Below, one piece after another: positions 46,178 to 57,099 of a stretch of 64,000 nucleotides of DNA. Each line of letters starts with the position of its first letter. Position 1 is the stretch's first letter. The DNA is taken from contig MU004236.1 of NCBI GenBank assembly GCA_010405405.1, forward strand, positions 1,680,070 to 1,744,069, written 5' to 3'. This stretch comes from Microthyrium microscopicum (taxonomy: Eukaryota; Ascomycota; Dothideomycetes; Microthyriales; Microthyriaceae). A model generated the notes under the pieces. That model made no database searches, was not told the DNA's origin, and worked only from the letters and a program-made list of their open reading frames with translations. A program made the translations under genes and the position numbers.

Positions 46178-48178
46178 TTAGTCAAAGCCGCTGAACTCAA
46201 TCTCTTTGGGTTTCTCCTTGGCTCCTTCCGCGCTCTTCTTGTCGCCCATCTTATCTCCAGTCTTCTTCCATTGCTTTGGCAGCTTCGTACTAATGACTGC
46301 CCCCTTGACACCTGGCCGTCTTGCTTCGATACCCCGTTGCTTCACTTCTTTACGATCCCTCTTACTTGGCGTGGGCAGCGCATCCAACAGCCAGCGCTGC
46401 ACGCCATCGGTTTTGCCTGCCACCTTTTCACTAGCCGCTATCACATTTGCAATCGGCTTGACGAATGGTACATCTTCCTTTGTATATAGCGTCACGACCA
46501 TGCCTCCCTCTCGGCCGGCACGTCCTGTCCTCCCTGCTCGGTGAATATAGCCTGCTGCGCTCGTGGGTACGTCATAGTTGACCACACCATTTAAGCCACG
46601 AAAATCTACGCCGCGTGCGAGCACATCAGTGGTGATAACTACCCAAACGTCGCCCCGGCGGAAACGCGCCATGACGTTGCTGCGTGCATGGTCTGAGAGG
46701 CCGGCGTGGAGGACTGCGAGACGCGCGGGTCCGCCAGCCTCTGCGGGGATATCGTAGCGCAGTTCGGCGTGAAGGGCGATGGCGCGTGGGATGGTTTGCG
46801 TGAAGACGAGGAAGGGTGGGCGTAAACTGGTAGTTGATGCGGACGGGTGTAGAAGTTGACGAAGGGCAAGTAGCTTGCCTGGCTCAGTGGCTGCGTAGAT
46901 GAGCTTGTGTGATACGGTGGAGAGGGCCGAGTCTTTGATACCGATGACGAGGCGGACAATGGCAGTGGGGGTGATTGAATCGTCCGCACGCTCTTTGATG
47001 GTGGAGAGGGCTAGAGTTTCAATAGAGGAGGCCATTGTAGCGGACCAAAGGCTGGTGCGCATGTTAGGGTGGGTGCAAGAGTTCCAGATGGAGAGGGTTT
47101 GGTCTTGGAATAGCGGATCAAGGAGGACATCAGCTTCATCAAGGACGAGGTATTCGACTGATGGGAGTGTAGCTATTTGTGCTTTTCGTTCAAGAGCATG
47201 TACCAATGCCATAGGTGTCGCCACGATGATATCGGACTTGACGGTTGTTGGCATCGATTCATCTTTGTCTTCTTCCTCCTCCTCGTTGCTGTCCTCATCG
47301 CTTCCCTCATGCAAATCCAGCGATATACCGTCAGCACCGACTCTCATTCCCTTCTTGATCAATGTAACCTTGATTCCTGTCCCCAGAGCCAATTTGCGGC
47401 ATTCATTGACTATTTGGTTGGCCAACTCCTTCGTTGGCGCCAGAACCAGAGCGCGTGGCCCATTCCGCTCGGCTTTCTTCTTCAACAACCCATGAATCAC
47501 AGGTATAAGAAACGCCAAAGTCTTGCCACTTCCAGTGGGAGCGACAGCTAGCAAATCCACCGGACCTGTAACATTCTCACCTCCATCTTGTGCCAGCGCC
47601 TCGCCTAGTAGCAGTGGCAGGCCGGCGAGCTGAATTTCCGTCGGCGTATCGTAGCCTTGCTCTTGTACATTGCGCACCAGCCGTTTGCGCACACCATAGC
47701 GCGCACTGAGTTGCGAAAACAACGACAGCGGGCGGACGTATGCGACTGGTTTCTTGCCATCCTTCTCCTTGATCGTCTTCTTCTTTTTCTTTTTGCTGGG
47801 CTTTTCGCCCTCTTCAGTGGTGAGTAGCGACAATTTGACTTTATGTTTCCTCAATACTGTCTTCCATTCGTCTAGTCCGCCAGCCTCCTCATCCACCTCC
47901 TCAACTATAGCCGGTCGCGGGGCACGTTCTGGGCGCGCAGGTTTGCTAGAAGCGCCGAAGAAGTCGAGCTCAGCAGGTATATCGTTTTCCGCATTTGGGG
48001 TAGTTGTTGTACGCTTGCGTTTGCCTAGAACTTTGGCCGATTGGCCATTTTCGCGGCCGAAGAGTTGTGGGTTGGCATTTTGGCCAGCGGAGGGCAGAGG
48101 ATGCGCGTCAGCTGTAGGGACCGGTTTATTCTTTTGTGGCAGTTTAGACGAGCGCGTTAATAGTTTGAAGAAATCCAT
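46178..48178 (-). CDS. rok1: DEAD-box RNA helicase Rok1 (DDX52 homolog, 666 aa)
   Basis: Single exon. ATG 48178 gives MDFFKLLTRSSKLP, the expected Rok1 start; upstream codons to 48223 are probably leader. Motifs in order: Q-motif region PTEIQLAGLPLLL, motif I APTGSGKT, Ia LAPTKELANQI, Ib VATPMALV, II VLDEADVLLD, III SAT, then TTDVLARGVDFRG and HRAGRTGRAGR in the second RecA domain. An acidic insert (EGSDEDSNEEEEEDKDES) lies between motifs Ia and Ib and basic Lys runs flank the core. Rok1 acts in the nucleolus in early 18S rRNA processing, helping release snoRNAs with Rrp5. It is tail to tail with the DUF1479 gene, stops about 20 bp apart, so the transcripts probably overlap. Confidence 0.95.
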   Translation of the reverse strand: MDFFKLLTRSSKLPQKNKPVPTADAHPLPSAGQNANPQLFGRENGQSAKVLGKRKRTTTTPNAENDIPAELDFFGASSKPARPERAPRPAIVEEVDEEAGGLDEWKTVLRKHKVKLSLLTTEEGEKPSKKKKKKTIKEKDGKKPVAYVRPLSLFSQLSARYGVRKRLVRNVQEQGYDTPTEIQLAGLPLLLGEALAQDGGENVTGPVDLLAVAPTGSGKTLAFLIPVIHGLLKKKAERNGPRALVLAPTKELANQIVNECRKLALGTGIKVTLIKKGMRVGADGISLDLHEGSDEDSNEEEEEDKDESMPTTVKSDIIVATPMALVHALERKAQIATLPSVEYLVLDEADVLLDPLFQDQTLSIWNSCTHPNMRTSLWSATMASSIETLALSTIKERADDSITPTAIVRLVIGIKDSALSTVSHKLIYAATEPGKLLALRQLLHPSASTTSLRPPFLVFTQTIPRAIALHAELRYDIPAEAGGPARLAVLHAGLSDHARSNVMARFRRGDVWVVITTDVLARGVDFRGLNGVVNYDVPTSAAGYIHRAGRTGRAGREGGMVVTLYTKEDVPFVKPIANVIAASEKVAGKTDGVQRWLLDALPTPSKRDRKEVKQRGIEARRPGVKGAVISTKLPKQWKKTGDKMGDKKSAEGAKEKPKEIEFSGFD

Positions 48179-48942
48179 TTGGAGAGAATGTAGAATTATG
48201 GCATAATGTTGACTGTAGACCAAAGTTTTGGTGGAGTAAAATAAAAAAATGTAGTCGAAAATCTGGTGGTCTGTGCGCGAATATCAAAATGGACATTTTC
48301 TAACTTCATCTGATCATTGTCCACAACACATCTCCGTGTCGCTCGCGGCCACTCTGAAATATGCGCTGTTGAGTGCTCCATATTCAGCAAATCCTCACTG
48401 CTGTACTCACTCACCTGTAATATCGCACAAATGTATCCCTCGACGCCCCCGCGGCTCCTCTGACACGAAACACTCGTGGCGTAAACCTCGCCGCTTAGTT
48501 GAAAGTCCCGCATCAGGCTCAACAAGTAGCTATAGGCTGTGATTAGCTGTCACATCGGCGGCGAGACTCATATACATTACTCTCGAGTCCATAGTCGTAT
48601 TTCTTTCAACGCATGCATGTGGTAAACATTGGCTATCACGAGTCGCAAATCACATTAACCCCCTGTAAAGTTATAAAGGCGTCTAAGTGATGTCCCAATG
48701 GTGTCCAGATCTAGCCCTTTAGAGCTTGGTATCAGTTTCATAAAATGAGAAGCCACAAGACTTCCAAGAGCGGGACTTCTTTAAACTTGTTGATTACGGC
48801 TACTACCGTATACAACATCACTTCCTTCGATGTCTACCTTTACTAGCATATATTCCCCCTCGCTGGGTGTGTGTGATAGCACGTTTTCCTTCAGTCCAAA
48901 GCTTCTTGAAATATTTTGACGTGATTGCTTTGTCACTGCGAG
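48179..48942. other. Intergenic, ROK1 promoter, with a possible tiny minus-strand gene
   Basis: About 760 bp between divergent genes. A minus-strand stretch at about 48305-48525 has protein-like codons (MRDFQLSGEVYATSVSCQRS...) and a good intron (GTGAGT...TTTCAG) after ICAILQ, but no convincing start exon. See findings. Confidence 0.4.
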
Positions 48943-51467
48943 ATGACGCATATCAGCCCTCCACAAAACAATGCAAGCACCATTTACAAAGGCTCTTTTG
49001 ACGAGGAACCACCAAACTATGGCTCATCGACTGCGTTACAGGCTTCATATGCCGACTCTGTCACATCCGATGGATCGAATAGCACCGAAAATCTCGAATC
49101 TATATTCTACACCCGAAAATCCGTTGATCTAGAATCGCAACCGAAGTCAATAGTGTCAAACTGGAGGGTCGGCTGGAAAACACCGCTCCTGATGTTTGGG
49201 TCATATGCTACAGGTATTGTTGAACCTCCTTGAACCATAATTGTTTGAGCACGTCTGACTTACGAAGCATTCGTCTTTGCATCTACTCATCTAGGACTCT
49301 TCCTCTATCTCAACGGCAAGGCAGCGAATGGACCACATGCGATTCCACAGACATATGTGTCTACCACATCACAGCTACTCGCAAGGCTTTTCAGTCTGTG
49401 TCTCAGTTTATCATTAGCGTTTGCATACGTTCAGCATCTCTGGCATACTCTGCGAACGACCTCGGTCAAGGTTTCCGACCTTGATCTCTTGTTGCAGATA
49501 CGCAATAACGTCTTCTTTTTGGGTCATACCGGCGCATTTAGAACTGCACCGCTGCTTATTCTACTTGCAATAACATACTGGCTTATTCCCATTGCGGTTA
49601 TCTACCCTCCTGGTGCCTTGATCGTTACTCCAGTTTCCGTTAACAATGTTTACAGCTTGTCTGTGCCTACGTTCGATGCATCATCTACCGAGAGCTCGGC
49701 GGCTGGGTTTGTAGATCAAGCAATTGCATACGTCGGCGCTACATCATGGCCAAAACTTGATAGCAGAAATTCCACGTACATATATTACCTGTGAGTAATG
49801 CATATACTTGATGTCACTCCTTACGAACGTTGGAAATCTACTAATCTATTCGCGTCTAGTTCTTATCGAAGACCTACGGCTGCTCTAGCAAGGTAGGGTT
49901 TCCCTGTGCCAAATTTATTTCTTGACGATATTCGTTGGAACGAATAGAATCATATCTCCCATAATACTCCATGGCTGACAAAGAATGCGTTCTTAATCGA
50001 GTCTATAGATCGCGCCAAATGCGATACATGTTTCATGTTTTCCCCATGAAAAGGACATTTGAACTTTTCATGGTATTGGCTCCATTCGTAACTTTATACT
50101 AACAAATTACAGGCAATCACTTATTTCTGGCACAGTTCTCTCCAACGACAGTCCCTGTGGCCCCGATTGCAAATACTCTCTGGATTTTGTTGGACCATAT
50201 TTGAAATGCGATACCAAAGTCTACAACGAGAGCACAGCTCTTAGTATGAATCCCGATCCCACTGATTATACCGCATTTTCCGCAAGCCTCATCAACACTG
50301 GTCTATTCCAACTCAATCCAGTTCTATTACCTAACCAACCACCGCAATCATTTGCTTTCAACATTTCAAAACTTATTGGAAAGGAAATTAACAATACTAT
50401 TGGGGCGAGGATCAACGAAAACATAACCTGGCAGACATGGTTTCAAAGAGAAGCCACGCAATGTACACCAATGGCAGTATCATACCGAGTTCAAGTTGAA
50501 TACGTTAATGGACGACAAGGCTTGACTTATACTCATGACATGCATGACTTGACTTTATTGAACGCCAATTCTCAGGTCGTCGACACAAACTGTCCGCCGG
50601 TCGATACGCAGACGGATTTGTCACATACAAAATGCGAAATCCTTGGTGAATCGAGCTTGATGGCGTATCGTAATATCAACCTCTTCTCCCTGGTGCATGC
50701 TTTCACAACAGAACTTTCTGGCCCTATCGAGAATACCTATAAATGGGTCAACACGCCAAACAACCGAACAGCCATGGTGGACTTCAAAGCTCCTAACGGT
50801 ACCGTTCTATCTCTTTACCAAATACAACCAGATACTCTTGTTATGGGTAAGTCAGCCTTATCTCAACTAAACATCATTTTACACTCACTAACAAATCTAC
50901 AGCGGATTTTGATAACAGCAGCATGCTCCTTGACACCATTTTCAACAAGAACCGCCTAAACTTGACGTCCAGTTACCTGATTTGGATGTCTCACCTCAAA
51001 CCCTCAATGAGGCCCTTGCGAACTTCACATTCAACATGATGTTTCAGCGGAATCAATGGAAGACCAATGTTCTAGCTAACGTTACAACTACCATAAACAT
51101 TTATTCGTTCGGAAAGGGGATGAATCTGCTTTTACCGTACTTTCTGGCTCTTGCCGTGGCAGTACCGTTCCTAATCCTCGGTACGATTTCGCTCTATAAA
51201 AATGAAGTGTCAGCAGTAGATGGAGGCTTTCTTCAGACTATCATGACAACTACGAAGAGTCAGAAACTACATGATGCAGCGGCTGGTGGCTGTCTGGGCG
51301 GGCTGGAGAATGTGCCACAGGAATTGTTAAACTTGAAAGTTAAGTTTGGAGAATTGACTTCCGTTAGGTCGGACAACGGCGTTAGGAGAGCTGGTTTGAG
51401 TACGGAGGATGAAATCATTCCACTAGATCGAAACGCTATTTATGGATATGAAGGTATGAGAAGTTGA
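48943..51467 (+). CDS. Multi-TM fungal protein, 'formylmethionine deformylase-like' family (683 aa, 5 exons)
   Basis: Exons 48943-49213, 49295-49790, 49860-49892, 50113-50846 and 50950-51467. The N-terminus is hydrophilic. Membrane helices lie around WKTPLLMFGSYATGLFLYLN, LLARLFSLCLSLSLAFAYV and TAPLLILLAITYWLIPIAVI. A large presumably lumenal or extracellular domain with paired Cys (SPCGPDCKYS, TQCTPM) and many N-glycosylation sites follows, then a last helix (YFLALAVAVPFLILGTISLY) and a cytosolic tail with GGCLGGLENVPQELLNLKVK. Fungal databases often call such proteins formylmethionine deformylase-like, but nothing in the sequence suggests that enzyme; function unknown. The last intron is drawn 50847-50949 because the nearer acceptor (CTACAG) leads out of frame. 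Confidence 0.75.
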
Positions 51468-51840
51468 AAATCTATCGTATACTAAGACGGTCATAAGGTG
51501 CCTGATACTTCTAAGTCACCTGGAATAACCCATTTTCTAGGCCCAAACATCCTAATCTCGAAGTGAAATCATTCAGGAGATCACGGTAAACAAACGTGAC
51601 CACGAATAGTGAAAGTGACTCCTAGAACTTGTTTACTTCATATTTCATCCCGGCATGTTTTGTGTCTCCTCGAATTTTCCTACTCCAGTTGCTTTATTCC
51701 GACTATCATTGGTTTAATATCCCTCATCTTCCATATACTACTACAACAGTACAGATTGAAGACTGAGCACTTCTAGCACTTCTGTCATCAACATCCCATA
51801 CGTGCTGGCACAAAAAGCATTTTATCGCTTCCCTATCGCA
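51468..51840. other. Intergenic; nothing recognised
   Basis: About 370 bp with no structure of note. It should contain the promoter of the first APH-like gene. Confidence 0.4.
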
Positions 51841-53649
51841 ATGCCGCAGCTAAAAGACATTCGTGTCGCAGCCGCGCGATTTCGAGAAGCCACCAAAAAG
51901 CTCGCGAACGGACTTCGGCTTCAAAAGCGGCAACCGAGTAAAGTAAAGAAGCCAGAAGACGGGCCTCAACCTGTCAGCGACGTAGGTCAGCACAATGAAT
52001 TCCCAGAATCATACTCTTATGACTCTTTATTCGACAGCGACAGTCACCTGGATGACTCGAACGATCTTGTAGAGAGCGCTGAGGATCTTCCGAGTACTCG
52101 AGCCCATCCCGCGGCAGATTCGAAAATACGGGAAACAGCTCTATCTCCAAACAGCCAACTCACGCTGAAGCCTGCTGCGAACCACAAGAACCGGTGGTCA
52201 ACGAAACAGCAGAAACGATGGGGAAGTATTCTTTCAATTCAAGACAAAGACGTTGTCAATCTTCTGGAGCAAGTCTTTTCAGGAGCCAAGTTTGCGGTGG
52301 CTCGACAGACCATGGGTCAATATAATCGGGTGTTTTTGGCTACAGGTCTTTACAATGAGCATGCCAGTCCAATTGAAGTTGCTGTCCGCATCAACGTTCG
52401 GGCGAATTTGGACAAGTGGGATCCAAAACTCGACGCTTTCAAGCTGGAGCAACAATCGAGAGCTTGTAACTGGATTCATCAAACATTTGGGCTTGCACCT
52501 AAAACCTACTGTTACTGCACCAGCTTCAATAATCCTCTTGGACATCCCCATATGATTATGGAATGGATGAAGGGAACGGTCATGTTCAATTCTTGGAACT
52601 CCTGGATTCCAGGGCAGGAGAAATTTGCATCTCTCGATCTTAAGCGATCGCATATGCTGAAAAGCCTTGCGAGAGCCGTCTCCAGGCTGGAAACCACAAA
52701 ATTCAATGCGGGAGGGTCATTGTACTTCCTGACTGACGATCCACATACCAAACCTCTGGTCGGACCCTATTTTGTGGAAGCAGAACACGCCGTCGGCCTT
52801 GACGCTCACTTCGAGCCAGCTTATGCTTCCTTCGGAGAAGTGTTGGCGGACAAATGGGCTCAAGTCGACCACGCTCACTTTGGAGGATACAAAGATCAGA
52901 AAAAGGGCGCCTTATGGTTGCTTCAAAAGGTTTTGAAGACAGTGTGCAGCGATCATGACGATGAAGCTCTCAAAACTCGTTCGCTGCAGGAGTTGCCTGA
53001 GCCATCAGTAATACTCACTGCATACAAAGCCTTAGGGTTACTTTTCCCTGCGGATGGTGACTTAGATGGGCGGTCATTTTATATCAAGCACCCTGACCTC
53101 AACTACCAAAACATCCTCGTTGATGAATATAGTACTGTCATTGGGTTTATAGACTGGGACATTCCATCCACCGTCAGCGCTAGCTTTGCATACGCGATGT
53201 TTCCCTTGTTTCTCTGCATGGACTGGAATGTTTTATACAAAGATCGTGTAGGGGACACGTACTATCTCAACAACTCTATACCCTACTTGGATAAGTATCG
53301 CGAGTGGTATGCCCAATACATAGAGGAGTGCGTGCAAGTACCTGGCTCGATCCAGTTTGTTCGCATATCGCACATTCTATCTGGAATATATGAGCACCTG
53401 ACAGCGAAAAACGTCACTGGGTTGCTGTGGATTGCAGAGAAGATCATACGCGAGGCGAAAATAATTGAAAACACCCCTGGATTGACCGAATTGATGGCGT
53501 CGAGCAATGCTACAGCCCAACAATTAGTTGTTGAGAGCCTGAAGATGATTGGTAAGGGAAATGCTATCGTTCAGGAAGGAATTTGGAGACAAGTTCACCC
53601 CTGGCTTATGGAACTCATGGAGCCAAAGAACTACGAGCCTGAATATTAG
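51841..53649 (+). CDS. APH-family kinase-like protein, tandem copy 1 (602 aa)
   Basis: Single exon. The upstream 13 codons lack ATG, so ATG 51841 (MPQLKDIRVAAARFREATKK) is the start. A basic then disordered N-terminus of about 130 residues precedes a phosphotransferase-family (APH) domain. It has VAVRINVRANLDKW in the N-lobe and an intact catalytic loop and metal site, HPDLNYQNILVD (near residue 417) followed by GFIDWD. Fungal APH-like enzymes phosphorylate small molecules or, in some cases, are protein kinase-like; the substrate here is unknown. The C-terminal helical part (RISHILSGIYEHLTAKNVTG) matches the downstream paralog (RISHIWGAIHEVLRVCNVEG). The key catalytic residues are all present, so activity is likely. 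Confidence 0.82.
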   Translation: MPQLKDIRVAAARFREATKKLANGLRLQKRQPSKVKKPEDGPQPVSDVGQHNEFPESYSYDSLFDSDSHLDDSNDLVESAEDLPSTRAHPAADSKIRETALSPNSQLTLKPAANHKNRWSTKQQKRWGSILSIQDKDVVNLLEQVFSGAKFAVARQTMGQYNRVFLATGLYNEHASPIEVAVRINVRANLDKWDPKLDAFKLEQQSRACNWIHQTFGLAPKTYCYCTSFNNPLGHPHMIMEWMKGTVMFNSWNSWIPGQEKFASLDLKRSHMLKSLARAVSRLETTKFNAGGSLYFLTDDPHTKPLVGPYFVEAEHAVGLDAHFEPAYASFGEVLADKWAQVDHAHFGGYKDQKKGALWLLQKVLKTVCSDHDDEALKTRSLQELPEPSVILTAYKALGLLFPADGDLDGRSFYIKHPDLNYQNILVDEYSTVIGFIDWDIPSTVSASFAYAMFPLFLCMDWNVLYKDRVGDTYYLNNSIPYLDKYREWYAQYIEECVQVPGSIQFVRISHILSGIYEHLTAKNVTGLLWIAEKIIREAKIIENTPGLTELMASSNATAQQLVVESLKMIGKGNAIVQEGIWRQVHPWLMELMEPKNYEPEY

Positions 53650-54176
53650 GGACTGTCAAATATCCTGAAGGTTACTGGACAAAACAACGCATTTTCAGGG
53701 GCAAGTTTGCGTCTTTTGGAGCTGTTATGGGCTTTGGGTTAATAAGTCTGACTCTTATTTGAAGCATGACCATAATATAACATATAGTTAGATATGAATA
53801 TGGATTTAGATATCGTTCATGTCAGATTCCGGTAAATGATACGGTCAACTGACCATTTCTGGCTCTTCAAGTGAAGAAGCTATGTCTTTTCAATGAGCAA
53901 AATTGTCTCTCTACTGACAACACATCATACCATTTGTGACATTGACTTATTCACTTTCTACTCCATAGTCTGCTCCATAAATTCATCATCCTTAAAGCAC
54001 GCTCTCAGTGTTTCTTATTACCTTTGTTTTCGCGCCTGCAAAAGCCTTAGAACAAAACATCACGCAGCTTCCTCTCGTTCGAGCGTTTGGATCCTTTTGA
54101 ACGATCAGATTCTGCCAATTCGTATATCTAAATCCGTATAATCCAGCCCATTGATCTGACCGGCCCGACAAACGAT
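53650..54176. other. Intergenic between the two APH-like genes
   Basis: About 530 bp, AT-rich. It should contain the promoter of copy 2. Nothing else recognised. Confidence 0.4.
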
Positions 54177-56789
54177 ATGAATCGGCCAAAACCACCCTGG
54201 ACCAAGGCTCGTTTCTCTGAGAGTTCTGTGGCTGATAGTTCAAGACTGCTAGCAGCAGCAAATAGACTTCGGAGAAGTGCTTCAAAAGCATTCAAACGAG
54301 CCTATAGGGGCACGAAATCAGGATTTGTCAGAAAGGAAGGCAGTGGATCTAATCCCAGTTTCTACAATCAAACTGCCATTCCTAGCACTTCGGAATTTAG
54401 TGAACACGATTCTTTTTCCTCTACCGGCTCTCAGATTGGATCAGCCGCCGAATATCTCGAACGCGACCACTTTGCTACGCACATATTGACACCGTCTGAC
54501 GGGCTGGTCTGTGGCCATTATGTACCGGTTAGACGAACGACCACAACCACAACAACGACTAATGACATCGAAGAGCACAATGGACAAAGACTTAGACGAA
54601 GGACTACCACTAAGATCTCCAAAACGAGAACGAGATTGTTTCCTGTGAGAATTCAGGCTACTACCCAGACCGCTGAGGCTTCAGACATTGCGGCCAGAGT
54701 TGAGGCAGCTTGCTCTCTAGACATAAATGGAGAACCTGCTTCTTGTATCTCATCAGAGGGTAAAGATCCCGAGAATGAGCGAAACTTGGACTCCACAAGT
54801 GAGGGTCGTGACGAAGTACTCTTCCAGCATGATGTATCATCGCGTCCTGCGGAAAGCAGTACCACACAATATACCGATGAAGAAGATATTGTCACATATA
54901 CCGATTGTGGCACGCAAACAGACTCTGAAGCCGTATTGGAAGCAGAAAATCCATCTTCCATGGAGAACCCATCAGGTACAGACCAGCCACTTTCCATGAA
55001 CAATCCGTTATCCACGGAAAAGCTATCATCCACAGATGATCCTTTTGTCACCGGCAAGCGATCTTCCACAGGCCAAGACTCCAGTGAATCTTTATCAGAG
55101 GAATTCTACGAGCCATCATCAGAGGAACTCTACGAGCCACTATTCGCGCCGCACAGGCGTAACCGTCAGTTTTTCCAAAGACCAATAGCCCGCACTCAAT
55201 CGTCCAAATCCAACACAATCGACTTGACCCCCATCAACGAAGGCCAAAAAGAAATCTCCAACCCAAAACCTTCTCCCACCAAATCCGACTCATGGTATCT
55301 CCATCTCCACTCTTCACCCGCCCCAAATCCACCCTCATCCTCACCATACTACAACACCCATCTAGCCCACGACCAACCTAAATGGGGCACCATCGGCCTA
55401 ATCCAACCCCCCACAATCCTGCACCAACTCGCCCACCTTCCACATACCGCCTTCCCCAACCCCTTCTCCTCCTCCCAACTCACATTCCGCAAAACCGCCC
55501 ACGGAAGCTTCCACATCTGCTGGATCGTCAACCACGACAGCCAAGACGGTCTATTCAAGAGTGTGACACGCATAAACCATCGAGCGCAGCGACATCGCTG
55601 GAGTGCCCCAAATGCCTGGATGTAGAGCAACCAAGCACGCCAGGGCGCCTGGATAAATGCGAATTTTGATAATGTACGTGCACCGGCTACGTATTGGAGC
55701 GATAATGGGTTTGGGAATTTGCTGGAGAGGCCGTTTGAGGTGCAGGAATTTATCTTTGGGAGGAATATGGCGAGGGAGTGGAATCGGTGGGATGAGGAGG
55801 AGAATAGTAGGGAAGGCTTGGATGTGAGACGGAGGACTTTGTTGGGGAATTTGGCGTTGACGGTTTGTGAGTTTAGGAAGTTTTCGTTTGCGACGGGGGG
55901 AGCGCTGTATTTTGATGGAGGGGAGGATTTTCCACGGGTTGGTCCTTATTATCATGAGAATGGGCTGTTTACTAAGGCTCATGAGCGATATGGCGATACG
56001 GTGGCGGAGCAATTTACGAGGCTTGCGACGATGGTTGAGGCTTCTCATGCGGAGAAACGGCGTTCGCTCAAGGAGAGGAGGCAGTTTAGAGGAGCTGTTT
56101 GGCTGCTGACTGAGCTCATGCGGGAGTTTGTGCCGTCTTTTGATAAGGAGATTGTCAGCGGTGAAAGAATCTCAGGGACGAAATCTGTGGCGGAAGCACT
56201 GAATGCGCGATTTGAAGCTCAGCATATACCGTTCGTCAGGCCGTACCATGGAAAATATCTGTTTGTGGTGAGACATAACGATTTCTATTTGCAGAATATC
56301 ATGGTCACGAAGGATCTAGGAATCGCAGCAATCTTCGATTGGGATGTTCTTGAATCTGTTCCGGCACCTGTGGGATATACGGCGTACCCTCTCTGGACGT
56401 GGATGGACTTTCACCCGCACTATGTTCAGCGAATGAATAGTGAGGGTCAGCCTGCGAGCTCGGAGGAAGATCTGAAGCGTTATAGAAAGTGGTGGCTGTC
56501 TTCCATTGAAGATATCATGGGAGATCATCCTCATGCAGCAGATGTTCGGATCTCGCACATCTGGGGCGCTATCCATGAGGTTCTCAGGGTCTGTAATGTT
56601 GAAGGCGCACTTTGGGTGGCGCGCAAGTTCATGAGGGAGGCAAATGCAGAGATGGGCGGCACGATGCCAGTTGATTATTTCTTGGAATGGATGGGCAAGT
56701 CCGAGCATAAGCAGCTTGACGAGATCCGCCAGAAGGTGTTGACAAAGGTCAAGGAATGGATTCAAGCTGTTCGATCCGGCGAGGTTTGA
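54177..56789 (+). CDS. APH-family kinase-like protein, tandem copy 2, with an in-frame TAG between its halves
   Basis: The first half (54177-55625) begins MNRPKPPWTKARFSESS, is basic then long and disordered (Thr run near residue 123, Ser/Glu-rich repeats such as EEFYEPSSEELYEP), and enters the kinase N-lobe (TFRKTAHGSFHICWIVNHDS). It ends at TAG 55623. The second half continues in the same frame with GAWINANFDNVRAPATYWSD and covers the rest of the domain, including RHNDFYLQNIMV and AAIFDWD (catalytic loop and metal site near residues 700-720). A short intron of about 76-81 bp (donor at 55565-55570, acceptor at about 55640-55650) would remove the TAG and keep one protein of roughly 840 aa. 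If unspliced the gene is interrupted. It is a paralog of copy 1 in the same orientation. Confidence 0.65.
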
Positions 56790-57099
56790 TTTCAATGATA
56801 CCAATAGCGTTGATAGAATTTGTTTGGGTTCGCCCTGTTCTTGAATCAGTCCTGCATGTAAGCAAGCGCTATATCAACCCTTTTCAGTCGTGAGTGGTGC
56901 TGACCATGTAGAGTAACCGCTGAATGGTACTATCAGTACCACTCTATGAAACAAACTGTATCTATTGCATATGCTTTACAGATGACACTTACTATCCAAC
57001 CTTTAGAGCAGACAGGTATTCCTTGTGAGTTCTACTTTTTGCATTATTCAGCCGGATGATCGAGCCGGCCATTACATCGGTGTATTACTTGGATTTGGA
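56790..57099. other. Intergenic, convergent 3' ends
   Basis: 310 bp between the stop codons of APH copy 2 and CSN7. No feature seen. Confidence 0.4.

Noticed and set aside
46899-47495. 198-codon plus-strand frame
   Set aside because: It lies antisense to the ROK1 helicase core and has no domain or start context.
50847-50949. Frameshift in the multi-TM gene near 50940
   Set aside because: A longer intron with acceptor at 50949 restores the frame and gives a sensible protein junction, so a frameshift is not required.
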